Shown here piece after piece: positions 53,684 through 62,114 of a stretch of DNA of 64,000 nucleotides. The notes beneath the pieces were generated by a model. The model did no database searches. It saw only the letters and a list, made by a program, of their open reading frames with translations, and was not told the origin of the DNA. Numbering within the stretch: the stretch's first letter is position 1; every line of letters begins with the position of its first letter. The position numbers and the translations under genes were made by a program. Origin of the DNA: Mucilaginibacter ginsenosidivorans (GTDB taxonomy: Bacteria; Bacteroidota; Bacteroidia; Sphingobacteriales; Sphingobacteriaceae); the NCBI RefSeq assembly GCF_007971025.1, contig NZ_CP042436.1, positions 124,001-188,000 on the forward strand. Reading direction: 5' to 3'.

Positions 53684-54208
53684 TTAATTGTTCGCCTTTG
53701 TTTTCAGATCGCTGATCAACTTATCTACCGATTCATTGGTCAGGTTCTCGTAAAATGTATATTCAGGGCCTATCTGCAATACGGGTCCGAAACCGCAGGC
53801 AGCCAGGCACTCAACACCGCGCCAACTGAATAAGCCGTCCGGTGTTACCTCGCCTTCTTTTACGCCAAGCTTTTCTTCAATATGGTCCATTATCTTTTCG
53901 GCGCCCACTAAACAGCAGGGGCCGGTACGACAAACCTCCAGTACATATTTGCCTTGGGGGCGCATAAAGTACATGGTGTAAAAAGTAGCTACCTCGTAAA
54001 CTTCGATAGGCTGTATATCAAGGTATTCGGCCACTTTATCCATTGCAGGGGCGCTAACCCAGCCAAACTCAGCCTGTACCAGGTGCAATATTGGCAACAA
54101 GCCCGATTTTTGTTTTCCCTTTGGATAACGGCTTACAATTTCGTCAAATTGTTTTACCAAAGCCGGTGAAAACTCAACCGGAGCGCCTGTATCTTCTACT
54201 TTAAGCAT
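53684..54208 (-). CDS. nuoE: NADH-quinone oxidoreductase subunit E
   Basis: A 174-residue thioredoxin-like subunit holding [2Fe-2S] cluster N1a. The ligands are in CRTGPCCLVGAE (about 100-111) and CLAACGFGP (about 137-145). The N-terminal helical part includes LLPILHLVQAEFGWVS. It overlaps the nuoD stop by eight bases. Confidence 0.96.
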   Translation of the reverse strand: MLKVEDTGAPVEFSPALVKQFDEIVSRYPKGKQKSGLLPILHLVQAEFGWVSAPAMDKVAEYLDIQPIEVYEVATFYTMYFMRPQGKYVLEVCRTGPCCLVGAEKIMDHIEEKLGVKEGEVTPDGLFSWRGVECLAACGFGPVLQIGPEYTFYENLTNESVDKLISDLKTKANN

Positions 54209-55412
54209 CTAATTCCCCGGCTATAATATTTAAACTACTCATGTTAATTATCGCATCTGAAAGCAGCATACCGCGGCTCATAGGCGCATACATCGAATAA
54301 TTGATGAAGCTTGGCCTGCGGAAGTGCAAGCGGTACGGCGAGCGTCCGCCATCATTTACCAAATAGAACCCAAGTTCCCCGTTTCCGCCTTCAACAGCGT
54401 GGTAAACTTCGGTACGGGGTGTATCTATCTCGCCCATTACTATTTTAAAGTGGTAGATAAGCGCCTCCATGTTGTTATATACCTCTTCTTTTGGAGGCAG
54501 ATAGAATTCAGGAACATCAGCATGGAAAATATCCGACGGCTCCTTCTCTATTTTAGCCAGCGACTGTTCTATCATGCGAAGGCTCTGCCACATCTCGGCG
54601 TTACGAACCAGGAAACGGTTGTAAACGTCGCCATTGCTGCCTACGGGAACTTCAAATTCCAGGTCGCCATAAGAACAATAAGGTTCCATTGCTCGTACAT
54701 CGTAATCCACACCGGTGGCACGTAATATCGGGCCGCTCCAGCTATAGCTTAAGGCGTCTTCAGGAGTAACGGCTGCTACGTCACGGGTACGGTCTATAAA
54801 TATCCGGTTGCGGGTAAGCAATGCCTCAAACTCTTTCAATACCGGTGGAAAGTCCTTCAAAAACTTACGCAGTTTAGCAAAAGCGATATGGTTGAAATTA
54901 CGCTCGAAACCGCCTATGCGGCCGATATTGGTTGTTAAGCGCGAGCCGCATATCTCTTCATATATTTCATAAATGGCTTCGCGGTATTCCATCACGTAGA
55001 AAAAGCCCGCAGTTGCGCCCGTGTCAACACCCAAAACGCTATTGCATATGAGGTGGTCGGCTATTCGCGCCAGTTCCATAATGATGATACGCATATAATC
55101 CACACGCTTAGGTGTCTGTATACCCAGCAGTTTTTCAACTGTCATGTGCCAGCCCATATTGTTTATAGGCGACGAACAATAGTTCATCCTGTCGGTAAGC
55201 GGTGTTATCTGGTAAAATGGCCGGTGTTCGGCAATTTTTTCAAATGCGCGGTGTATATAGCCGATGGTTGATACACCGCTCACGATACGCTCGCCATCCA
55301 GTTGCAGCACGTTTTGGAACACACCGTGTGTGGCAGGGTGCGTAGGCCCTAAGTTGAGCGTGGAAAGCTCGGTTTGCGGATCATTATCATCCAAAAGCAG
55401 ATGCGTCTTCAT
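54201..55412 (-). CDS. nuoD: NADH-quinone oxidoreductase subunit D
   Basis: A 403-residue, 49-kDa-type subunit lining the quinone pocket. It has LNLGPTHPATHGVF (about 20-33) with the quinone-site His, the DRMNYCSSPINNMGW segment and the C-terminal SRGMLLSDAIINMSSLNIIAGELD. It is separate from nuoC, unlike the fused NuoCD of enterobacteria. Confidence 0.97.
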   Translation of the reverse strand: MKTHLLLDDNDPQTELSTLNLGPTHPATHGVFQNVLQLDGERIVSGVSTIGYIHRAFEKIAEHRPFYQITPLTDRMNYCSSPINNMGWHMTVEKLLGIQTPKRVDYMRIIIMELARIADHLICNSVLGVDTGATAGFFYVMEYREAIYEIYEEICGSRLTTNIGRIGGFERNFNHIAFAKLRKFLKDFPPVLKEFEALLTRNRIFIDRTRDVAAVTPEDALSYSWSGPILRATGVDYDVRAMEPYCSYGDLEFEVPVGSNGDVYNRFLVRNAEMWQSLRMIEQSLAKIEKEPSDIFHADVPEFYLPPKEEVYNNMEALIYHFKIVMGEIDTPRTEVYHAVEGGNGELGFYLVNDGGRSPYRLHFRRPSFINYSMYAPMSRGMLLSDAIINMSSLNIIAGELDA

Positions 55413-55418
55413 CTTCTG

Positions 55419-55922
55419 TTATCTTCCAAAAAAGTAATCTCGTTTATCAACACGGTTCGGGTCCTCGAGCGGGTATTCTTTTCTCATCGGGAACACGGTC
55501 ATGTCGTCTACATTCAATATTCTGCGCAAATCGGGGTGGCCATCAAACACAACACCAAAAAAGTCGTATGTCTCGCGTTCCATCCAGTTAGCGCCGTTCC
55601 ATAGAACGGTAGCGGTAGGCATATGCACATCGCCATCGGCAACAAATACCTTAATACAAACGCGTACATTGTTTACCAGGCTATGCAGGTGATAGATCAC
55701 TCCGATAGGTTTTTCCCTTTCGGGATAGTGAATAGCGGTAATATCGGTCAAATAGATAAACTGTAGCTTCGGGTCCGTTTTTAAAAAAGTTAAAAGCTCA
55801 ATTATCTTTTCCCTGCTGATCTCAAAGGTTAGCAGCCCAAACGGTTCGGAAACTTCCGTAACATCAGCCTCAAATTTGGCTTTAATACTGGTGAGCAGTT
55901 CTTCGTTGGTTATTTTACCCAT
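55419..55922 (-). CDS. nuoC: NADH-quinone oxidoreductase subunit C
   Basis: A 167-residue, 30-kDa-type subunit. The signature region is YPEREKPIGVIYHLHSL followed by WMERETYDFFGVVFDGHPDLRRIL (about 110-133), and the C-terminus reads PLRKEYPLEDPNR-like (MRKEYPLEDPNRVDKRDYF). It supports the NuoD/NuoB interface. It overlaps nuoB by one base. Confidence 0.96.
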   Translation of the reverse strand: MGKITNEELLTSIKAKFEADVTEVSEPFGLLTFEISREKIIELLTFLKTDPKLQFIYLTDITAIHYPEREKPIGVIYHLHSLVNNVRVCIKVFVADGDVHMPTATVLWNGANWMERETYDFFGVVFDGHPDLRRILNVDDMTVFPMRKEYPLEDPNRVDKRDYFFGR

Positions 55923-56464
55923 TATTGTATGCCGTATGAAGCTAATAGTTTCTGGTATTCAGGTGTATCCCTCCTGCGCAATGATTCTGTCTGCACCAGT
56001 TTTTGTATTTGCATAAAGCCATCGATAACGGCTTCGGGTCGCGGCGGGCATCCCGGGATATATACATCGACAGGGATGATCTCATCAATCCCCTGCAACA
56101 CCGAATAAGTATCAAATATGCCACCGCTCGAGGCACATGCGCCCATAGCCAGCACCCAGCGGGGCTCGGCCATTTGCAAATATACCTGCCTTAAAACAGG
56201 ACCCATCTTTTTTGATATCGTGCCCATCACCATCAGCAGGTCGGCCTGGCGGGGAGAAAAACTTAAACGTTCTGCACCAAATCTTGCCAAATCGTAGTGG
56301 GGCGACATGGTAGCCATGAATTCGATACCACAGCAGGAAGTAGCAAAGGGAAGCGGCCATAATGAATAAGACCGGGCCAAACCCATTACCTTATCAATTG
56401 ATGTGGCGAAAAATCCTGCACCTTCTACGCCTGGCGGCGCGTCAACGATTTGAATATCACTCAT
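55922..56464 (-). CDS. nuoB: NADH-quinone oxidoreductase subunit B
   Basis: A 180-residue PSST-type subunit with cluster N2, the final Fe-S cluster before quinone. The tandem cysteines are in [12 protein letters not shown] (about 41-52), with the others in GACASSGG and PGCPPRPEA. It is the first gene after a 118-base spacer that carries its own promoter-like box. Confidence 0.97.
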   Translation of the reverse strand: MSDIQIVDAPPGVEGAGFFATSIDKVMGLARSYSLWPLPFATSCCGIEFMATMSPHYDLARFGAERLSFSPRQADLLMVMGTISKKMGPVLRQVYLQMAEPRWVLAMGACASSGGIFDTYSVLQGIDEIIPVDVYIPGCPPRPEAVIDGFMQIQKLVQTESLRRRDTPEYQKLLASYGIQ

Positions 56465-56509
56465 CTTTTAAAAAATAAAATAATGTCATTTGCTATGCAA
56501 ATAACCTCA

Positions 56510-56517
56510 CAAATTTA
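56510..56517 (-). promoter_or_regulatory. possible internal promoter upstream of nuoB
   Basis: TAAATTTG on the minus strand, exact TAnnTTTG, 45 bases upstream of the nuoB ATG in the only long spacer of the front half of the operon. Confidence 0.4.
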
Positions 56518-56582
56518 CAACAATAAACCTTGTAAAAAATACACCAAGACGTCAGGCCAATGTATTTAGAATCAATCTAAAC

Positions 56583-56954
56583 TTAATCCCAATCCAGGGC
56601 GCCCTTTTTTATCACGTAAATAAAGCCCAGTAAAAGCGTGCCCATAAATATGAACATTTCAATCATGCCCTGACGTCCAAGTTCTTTAAAATTAACCGCC
56701 CAGGGATACATAAATATTACCTCCACATCAAACAACACGAACAGGATAGCCACCAGGAAATATTTGATAGACATGGGAGTACGGGCATTACCGATCACCT
56801 CGATTCCCGACTCGAAAGTGGCCAGTTTATCAGTTGTTTTACGTTTGGGGCCCAGCTTGTGAGTAAAAAACATGGTGGTAACCACAAATCCCACAGCCAC
56901 TATCATCTGGAATATGATGGGCAAAAAATTTACAGGTAAACTTTGTACTTCCAT
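56583..56954 (-). CDS. nuoA: NADH-quinone oxidoreductase subunit A
   Basis: A 123-residue three-helix membrane subunit. The conserved loop is KLATFESGIEVIGNARTPMSIKYFLVAILFVLFDVEVIFMYPWA (about 42-85). First gene of the nuo operon, its ATG four bases after a perfect -7 box. Confidence 0.95.
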   Translation of the reverse strand: MEVQSLPVNFLPIIFQMIVAVGFVVTTMFFTHKLGPKRKTTDKLATFESGIEVIGNARTPMSIKYFLVAILFVLFDVEVIFMYPWAVNFKELGRQGMIEMFIFMGTLLLGFIYVIKKGALDWD

Positions 56955-56958
56955 GGTG

Positions 56959-56966
56959 CAAATATA
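56959..56966 (-). promoter_or_regulatory. -7 box of the nuo operon
   Basis: TATATTTG on the minus strand, exact TAnnTTTG, ends four bases before the nuoA ATG, suggesting a leaderless or nearly leaderless mRNA. Confidence 0.55.
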
Positions 56967-56982
56967 CTAACGCATAAGTAAT

Positions 56983-57006
56983 AAAAAAGCCCCTTGCGGG
57001 GCTTTT
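56983..57006 (-). terminator. terminator of the TPR gene
   Basis: AAAAGCCCC-ttgc-GGGGCTTTT with a minus-strand T-run, 21 bases downstream of the TPR stop and immediately upstream of the nuo promoter. Confidence 0.9.
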
Positions 57007-57027
57007 AAGATTTTAATCAGGCAAACG

Positions 57028-58752
57028 TTATTTACTTTTCGCTCCGCCTTTGCGTTTAAAGTACTCCGCAGCCTGCTTATTGGTTGGGTCAAGCTCCTTT
57101 GCCTTGGTATAGTTTTCCGCGGCTTTGGCTTGATCCTTTTCTTTAAATTCATAATAGCTGCCCAGGTAATCATAAGCATCGATCAACCCTCTCTTTTCGT
57201 CGTCGCTTGGCGTAGCTTTAGCGCTCATTGCTGTTATAAATTGCTCATAATACGGTTTCGCTAAACCTTTTATATTGTTACGGTCACCGTCCTTCAAATC
57301 GTTTACACGGGCACGATATAGTATAACTATCGGCGGCGGAGTAGTGGCTTTATGTTGAATATAGCTTAATGCTGAATCCGCTTTATTTAGAACAGTGGTG
57401 TCGGGTTTATTTGGATTTACCGAAAAATAATAGCTGATACCTTCTTTCAAATAATCATTCAGGGTAACCTGGCGACCTCCTTTTTCAATAAATACCGCAT
57501 AAGCGTCGCCAGCTTGGCCATATTTTCTCTTTGACCATAAGGTATTCGCAATTTCACCATAAACATCTGTAGCTGAAGAATCCAGGGTAAGCGCTTTACG
57601 CAACGTAGCGATACCTACAGAATCCTGGCCACTAGCGATTTGTATCCGACCATAGTACAAATAGTCGCGTGGGATTAAACGTTTCGGATCAGCTTTAGTC
57701 ATCCAGGTATTTCCAGCCTGAAGCCCGGCAGGATAATCTTTGTTTTCCGCAGCTGCGTACATTAAATAACGGTACACTCTCAAATTTGTACCCGCTGCTT
57801 TAGTAAGGTCAGTTGCTACCTGCTGTAAAGTCTGGTAGTCCCCCGCATTGATCAGGAAGTCGGCATAACGCATTTGCGATTCAACCGAGTTGTCTGTTAA
57901 GCTCAAATATTTTTTGTAATGTTCAACAGCCTCTTTGATCTTTTCCGAAGCTTTGGCGGGCACGGTGTGAGCCCAACGATAATCTGTTTCCGCCCATTCG
58001 CGGTAAGCCGGACCATAATTAGGATCCTTACTCAGCGCTTGCTTAAACTGCTCTTCTGCGCCGTCAAAGTTATCTGCATATTTCCACAGCACCCCTAATG
58101 CTACGTAAGTAGCCGGCGATTGCGGGTCAAGCGTTTGTGCGGTCGAGAAATCAGTATACGCGTCATTACTCTTTAGCAGCAAGCGGTTAGCTTCGCCCCT
58201 TGTCATAAATAATTCAGGATCCGTTGGTGCCGGTTCGGCATGTTTATCTTTTTTTGATTTTTCAGCACTCGCAACGGCCCCTTTGTTTAATACGTCGAGC
58301 GCAGCAGTTGCTTCAGCGGGCGTTACTTTCCCGTTTTGGTCGGGTAGTAAATAACCTTTAGCTATATATACATAAGGTTTACTGTCTTTACCGGCAAGTG
58401 CGATGGCCTGGGAAAAGTCGGACGACGCCGTCGACTGATCCTTATCCAGGCGGGCCACTGTGCCCAAACCTGCGTAATTAAGCGCCGATTTAGGATTGAT
58501 GTTCAATCCTTTCTGAAAAAATGCTTTTGCTGAATCGGGATAGTCCTGTTTCAGATATACCCAACCCAGGTAAAAATAGTTCTCGTCCTTGGTCGGCTCT
58601 GTAACCGTCAGGTTCTTCAGCATCGATTTTGCCTTCTGATACTGTTCAGCGCCGATCGCTTTCTTTGCATCAGCAAGGCTTTGGGCAAAAACTGATGAGC
58701 CTGTGAATAACAAGCCTAACCCGGCTACTGCTATTTTTTTGATAATCTTCAT
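57028..58752 (-). CDS. exported tetratricopeptide repeat protein
   Basis: About 574 residues with a signal peptide (ending SSVFAQ) and at least ten TPR-type helical repeats along the whole mature chain (for example YFYLGWVYLKQDYPDSAKAFFQKGLNINP and TYVALGVLWKYADNFDGAEEQFKQAL). TPRs mediate protein-protein contacts, and the protein is probably periplasmic. ATG 58752 (MKIIKKIAVAG) is preferred to ATG 58785, which adds 11 polar residues. It follows the PstS-like gene by 96 bases and may belong to the tonB unit. Confidence 0.85.
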   Translation of the reverse strand: MKIIKKIAVAGLGLLFTGSSVFAQSLADAKKAIGAEQYQKAKSMLKNLTVTEPTKDENYFYLGWVYLKQDYPDSAKAFFQKGLNINPKSALNYAGLGTVARLDKDQSTASSDFSQAIALAGKDSKPYVYIAKGYLLPDQNGKVTPAEATAALDVLNKGAVASAEKSKKDKHAEPAPTDPELFMTRGEANRLLLKSNDAYTDFSTAQTLDPQSPATYVALGVLWKYADNFDGAEEQFKQALSKDPNYGPAYREWAETDYRWAHTVPAKASEKIKEAVEHYKKYLSLTDNSVESQMRYADFLINAGDYQTLQQVATDLTKAAGTNLRVYRYLMYAAAENKDYPAGLQAGNTWMTKADPKRLIPRDYLYYGRIQIASGQDSVGIATLRKALTLDSSATDVYGEIANTLWSKRKYGQAGDAYAVFIEKGGRQVTLNDYLKEGISYYFSVNPNKPDTTVLNKADSALSYIQHKATTPPPIVILYRARVNDLKDGDRNNIKGLAKPYYEQFITAMSAKATPSDDEKRGLIDAYDYLGSYYEFKEKDQAKAAENYTKAKELDPTNKQAAEYFKRKGGAKSK

Positions 58753-58848
58753 CGTAGTTTGTTTTTCTAAAATTGAACTAAACAATAATATATATTGATA
58801 TTCAAAATCGTTTAAAGTTTAGTTCAGAATGTAATCGCTATATAATAT

Positions 58849-59769
58849 TTAAAGTTTGTTATTGTGTATGCTTATTTCCCGCTCTGGCAATATTGCGGGC
58901 AAAAGACCCGATCTCAATATAATCCGCTGGCCCTTATCGCCGGCTATAAAAAGCTCAAGGCCCATGCCCAGGCCTTTTCTGCCTGTGCAATTAACAACAT
59001 ATAAACTACGCTGTAACGGGTATTGTTTTAAAAATAAAGTTGTTTGCGATGGCTTGTAATATTGATTTGGCGTTTTACTATTCTCATCCTTTACGGCAAG
59101 TGTTCTTACTTTTTTTGCGGCATCGGCATAATCTGCATCCGGGTCGTCCAGCCAGCTAAAGCCGGTTATCCCTATAGCCCCCGGGTTCTTACTAACGTAT
59201 TCTATTACCTCTTTATTTGATTTTAAGGCATATATATTTTTTCGTTTAAACTCGGATTGACTGGAGAAATCTTTCAGGTAGCGCACCAGGCTTGAATTTG
59301 GATTATCAAAAACGATATCACGATCGGTCTTTGCTTCACCGCGCAACATCCTCTTTATCTCATCGACCGATGTTGCGGTATCAGCCGAAGCCTGGTTAAC
59401 AATGATGGCAATAGCATCACTTGCAAACTTTGTAGTTACTGTAGGCAAATTATGCTGTGTTAAAACATTTTTTTCCTCTGTTGTCAAATCTCTGGACAAC
59501 AGCGCAAACCTTACGCTATCTGCAAGCAATAATTTTACCGCGTCATTCTCCGCCTTGTATATCGGGGTAGGGTTGGCTTCCGGATTATCGTTTTTGAAAA
59601 CATACAGTTCCTGGTCGACAATCGGCTCAAACGAATCATCAGAAACGAACTTCAATGACCCCGACGTATAAGTGTCATTATAATTTTTGGCAGGTGTAGC
59701 TCTTCTACAAGCGTTAAGTGCCAATAAAAAAACAGCTCCAAATAATATCAGGATCAAATTACTCCTCAT
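58849..59769 (-). CDS. PstS-like substrate-binding lipoprotein
   Basis: A 306-residue lipoprotein (lipobox LLALNAC, about 15-21) with the fold of phosphate-type periplasmic binding proteins. GSLKFVSDDSFEPIVDQEL opens the mature part; AIAIIVNQ, DIVFDNPNSSLVRYLKDF, NPGAIGITGFSWLDD and the closing LYVVNCTGRKGLGMGLELFIAGDKGQRII match the PstS pattern. No PstABC genes are present. It overlaps the 78-residue membrane protein gene by 11 bases, so it belongs to the tonB/exb operon. Confidence 0.85.
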   Translation of the reverse strand: MRSNLILILFGAVFLLALNACRRATPAKNYNDTYTSGSLKFVSDDSFEPIVDQELYVFKNDNPEANPTPIYKAENDAVKLLLADSVRFALLSRDLTTEEKNVLTQHNLPTVTTKFASDAIAIIVNQASADTATSVDEIKRMLRGEAKTDRDIVFDNPNSSLVRYLKDFSSQSEFKRKNIYALKSNKEVIEYVSKNPGAIGITGFSWLDDPDADYADAAKKVRTLAVKDENSKTPNQYYKPSQTTLFLKQYPLQRSLYVVNCTGRKGLGMGLELFIAGDKGQRIILRSGLLPAILPEREISIHNNKL

Positions 59770-59995
59770 CCGGTTCCACTTTAAAAAAACGTAAAAAACG
59801 TATCAGGCTGTAAATTAAAAGTAAGGATGCTAATGTTATCCTTTCCCCAGCCGGCATATTCAGCATGTTGATCAATTTCCCCCAAACCAGTATCATCAGA
59901 CCCAGGGTAAAACAGGCTATAAATGTAAGTAAGCCTAAAATAAACAGAAACCGCTTTTGGGGCGATTTCTGTTTAAATGTAAATTTATAAGGCAT
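59759..59995 (-). CDS. small two-helix membrane protein in the tonB operon
   Basis: A 78-residue protein with a basic N-terminus (YKFTFKQKSPQKR), two hydrophobic helices (about 16-42 and 53-70) and an acidic C-terminus (KVEPDEE). A longer frame runs upstream into tonB, but ATG 59995 lies five bases after the tonB stop and begins a normal membrane protein. No family recognised. It overlaps the PstS-like gene by 11 bases. Confidence 0.72.
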   Translation of the reverse strand: MPYKFTFKQKSPQKRFLFILGLLTFIACFTLGLMILVWGKLINMLNMPAGERITLASLLLIYSLIRFLRFFKVEPDEE

Positions 59996-60000
59996 TGATC

Positions 60001-60828
60001 TTATTGATCTTCTTGCTGTAATGTAAAGCTGATCGGTACGTTGTACTGCACACGAACAGGGCGACCATTTTGAATCCCAGGTCTCCATTTTGGGGCGTTT
60101 TGCAACACACGTACAGCTTCCTGGTCGCAACCACTGCCGATACCACGTATTACTTTTACATCGGTAAGCGAGCCGTCTTTCTCAACAACAAACTGCATAA
60201 ACACCTTTCCCTGTACGTTGTTTTCCTTGGCAACGGCTGGGTAACGAATGTTATTACCAAGATATTTGTAGAACGCTGCCATACCATTGACTGGTGTCGG
60301 CTCCTGTTCCACAGCGGTAAATATCTTATTCGGGTCCTCCTCGGTGACCTGTTTCACATCGGAGTTACCTACCGGCTCATCGATCTTAATGTCCGCATTA
60401 GGGTCGCCTTTTATATTTTTCTGGCCCGGGTCAGCAACCTCAAGCTCTTTTACCGTCGGCGGTTGTTCCTTAACCTCGTTGTCAGGTTTTACCACCGGAG
60501 GTGGAAACTTTACCTGGTCAACCTTGGGCTTTGGCGGCTCGGGTGGTGGTGGAGGTGGTTTTTGTTTATTTACCGGGGGTGGTGGCTGAAGCACCACAGG
60601 AACGATCTTCACTTTCTCCTCCTTTTTGGGTATGAAACCCGCAATGAGGTTGATAATTGTTGGCAATGAAATAACAAAAACAAACGACAGCACGCCTATT
60701 AAAAGAGCTTTGCTGGTGTTACTACCATTTTGCTTCCTTAAATCGTAAGCGCCGTAATTTTTGTTTCTGTCAGTAAAGACAACATCTATCCATTCCTGCT
60801 TTAAAATATCTAATTTTTGTCCTAACAT
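60001..60828 (-). CDS. tonB: TonB energy transducer
   Basis: A 275-residue TonB. A cytoplasmic N-terminus precedes one transmembrane helix (about 44-66), then a Pro-rich spacer (about 85-130, PPPPPPEPPKPK) and a C-terminal TonB domain (about 185-272) with GKVFMQFVVEKDGSLTDVKVIRGIGSGCDQEAVRVL and the closing PWRPGxQNGRPVRV-type strand. It transmits proton-motive force to outer-membrane receptors. It lies 38 bases after an exbD gene. Confidence 0.94.
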   Translation of the reverse strand: MLGQKLDILKQEWIDVVFTDRNKNYGAYDLRKQNGSNTSKALLIGVLSFVFVISLPTIINLIAGFIPKKEEKVKIVPVVLQPPPPVNKQKPPPPPPEPPKPKVDQVKFPPPVVKPDNEVKEQPPTVKELEVADPGQKNIKGDPNADIKIDEPVGNSDVKQVTEEDPNKIFTAVEQEPTPVNGMAAFYKYLGNNIRYPAVAKENNVQGKVFMQFVVEKDGSLTDVKVIRGIGSGCDQEAVRVLQNAPKWRPGIQNGRPVRVQYNVPISFTLQQEDQ

Positions 60829-60866
60829 GTTTTAAAGCTTTAATTTTAAACGTTAATTATAATTTT

Positions 60867-61406
60867 TTAGTACAGACCGTCTTTTTTCAACAAGTCGATC
60901 TCCACCGGAGTAATATCTACTACGCCGTAGCTTTTTATACCTGCAATATTGATCTCATCAAGCATGTTCACAAAATCCTTGTAAGTGGATTTATCACTGG
61001 GCTTTACCAATACTATCATATAGTTATCCGGTCCCTGGTGCGTTTCCTCGATCTTTTTGTTTTGCTCGATCAATGTTTTACGGATACCGTCTTTTCCGAA
61101 ATTATCAACCGTAGGGGCCGATTTTCCCGGGGCGCCGATATACCATTCCATTTTATTATTTGTTCCTAACAGAACGGTCATTGTCCTGGTTTCCGGAACA
61201 GGTAACTGCACATCTTTCTTGCTTTTATCGGGCATAAACATGTCCATCGCCTTTGGCTTAGCCAATGTGGTGGTCATGATAAAGAATGTGATCAGCAGGA
61301 AAGCCAAGTCAACCATTGCCGTAAGGTCAATACGTGTAGAAGCTTTCTTGCTTCTAATCTTTCCGCCTTTATGTTTACCGCCCCCGGAGGTATCTAATTC
61401 TGCCAT
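60867..61406 (-). CDS. exbD: biopolymer transport protein ExbD, second copy
   Basis: A 179-residue ExbD. The basic N-terminus (KHKGGKIRSKKASTRID) is followed by one helix with the proton-carrying Asp in IDLTAMVDLAFLLITFFI (about 26-43). A periplasmic domain includes TMTVLLGTNNKMEWYIG and the C-terminal MLDEINIAGIKSYGVVDIT. It lies two bases downstream of the first exbD. Confidence 0.94.
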   Translation of the reverse strand: MAELDTSGGGKHKGGKIRSKKASTRIDLTAMVDLAFLLITFFIMTTTLAKPKAMDMFMPDKSKKDVQLPVPETRTMTVLLGTNNKMEWYIGAPGKSAPTVDNFGKDGIRKTLIEQNKKIEETHQGPDNYMIVLVKPSDKSTYKDFVNMLDEINIAGIKSYGVVDITPVEIDLLKKDGLY

Positions 61407-61408
61407 GT

Positions 61409-62017
61409 CTATTTACCTTTTAGCGATGTGATTAAACTAAATTTGTTAATATTCTGCCGTTGTAAAACGTCGACTACTTTTTTATAAGCAGGGTACTCGT
61501 CCTTTGCATTACCCTTGATAGCAAAGCGCAACTCCTGGTTCTTCAAGTTACGGGTTACTATACGTGCCTGGTATATCCATGTAGATAATTCGTTGTTTGC
61601 CGTACTATCCACCGGGATACCGGGAGAGGGAAAGGTTTTACGCTGTTCCTCGTCTAAACCAATAAATTGCTTTAATTGGTTCATTGGCACGCCGAAAGTA
61701 GGGATCACCGAGAAGCGCTGCTCTTCTTCGGGGGTAAAAGAGATTTTATACTGCTTACCCATTTCCTCCAATAACGCTTTGCGAATATCTGTACCTTCGA
61801 TACCGAAGAACACTTTACCCTGGCCGACGGTGAGTGTAGAAAGGTTGTCATCAGGCACAACCTGTGTAACAGTTGAAGCAGGTACATCCACGTGCAGCGG
61901 ATCTTCCGTCCTCAATTTTGCTGTTAATATGAAAAAGGTAAGCAAAAGGAAGGCTACGTCGCACATAGCCGTCATATCCATTGCCGTGCTTTTCCTGGGA
62001 ACTTTTATCCTCGCCAT
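61409..62017 (-). CDS. exbD: biopolymer transport protein ExbD, first copy
   Basis: A 202-residue ExbD with the helix MDMTAMCDVAFLLLTFFILTAKL (about 13-35), including the proton-carrying Asp, and a periplasmic domain ending KVVDVLQRQNINKFSLITSLKG. It is longer than the second copy, with an insert around residues 85-140. Tandem, unequal ExbD pairs are common in Bacteroidota; a heteromeric Exb complex is inferred. Confidence 0.94.
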   Translation of the reverse strand: MARIKVPRKSTAMDMTAMCDVAFLLLTFFILTAKLRTEDPLHVDVPASTVTQVVPDDNLSTLTVGQGKVFFGIEGTDIRKALLEEMGKQYKISFTPEEEQRFSVIPTFGVPMNQLKQFIGLDEEQRKTFPSPGIPVDSTANNELSTWIYQARIVTRNLKNQELRFAIKGNAKDEYPAYKKVVDVLQRQNINKFSLITSLKGK

Positions 62018-62114
62018 GATTTGAAAAATTTAAAAAATAAATTAGTGTTTAATTGATTCTGAACATCTCCGTTTAGGTTATCCTAATAACGGAAAAATGA
62101 GCACTAAAGTATTT

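Noticed and set aside
59996..60130. 45-residue N-terminal extension of the small membrane protein
   Set aside because: It overlaps the end of tonB and is Cys/Arg-rich with no match to a membrane protein start; ATG 59995 follows the tonB stop closely.
60070..60669. 199-codon frame opposite tonB
   Set aside because: It is antisense to the well-supported tonB; its Trp/Arg/Gly-rich composition is the mirror of the Pro-rich spacer.
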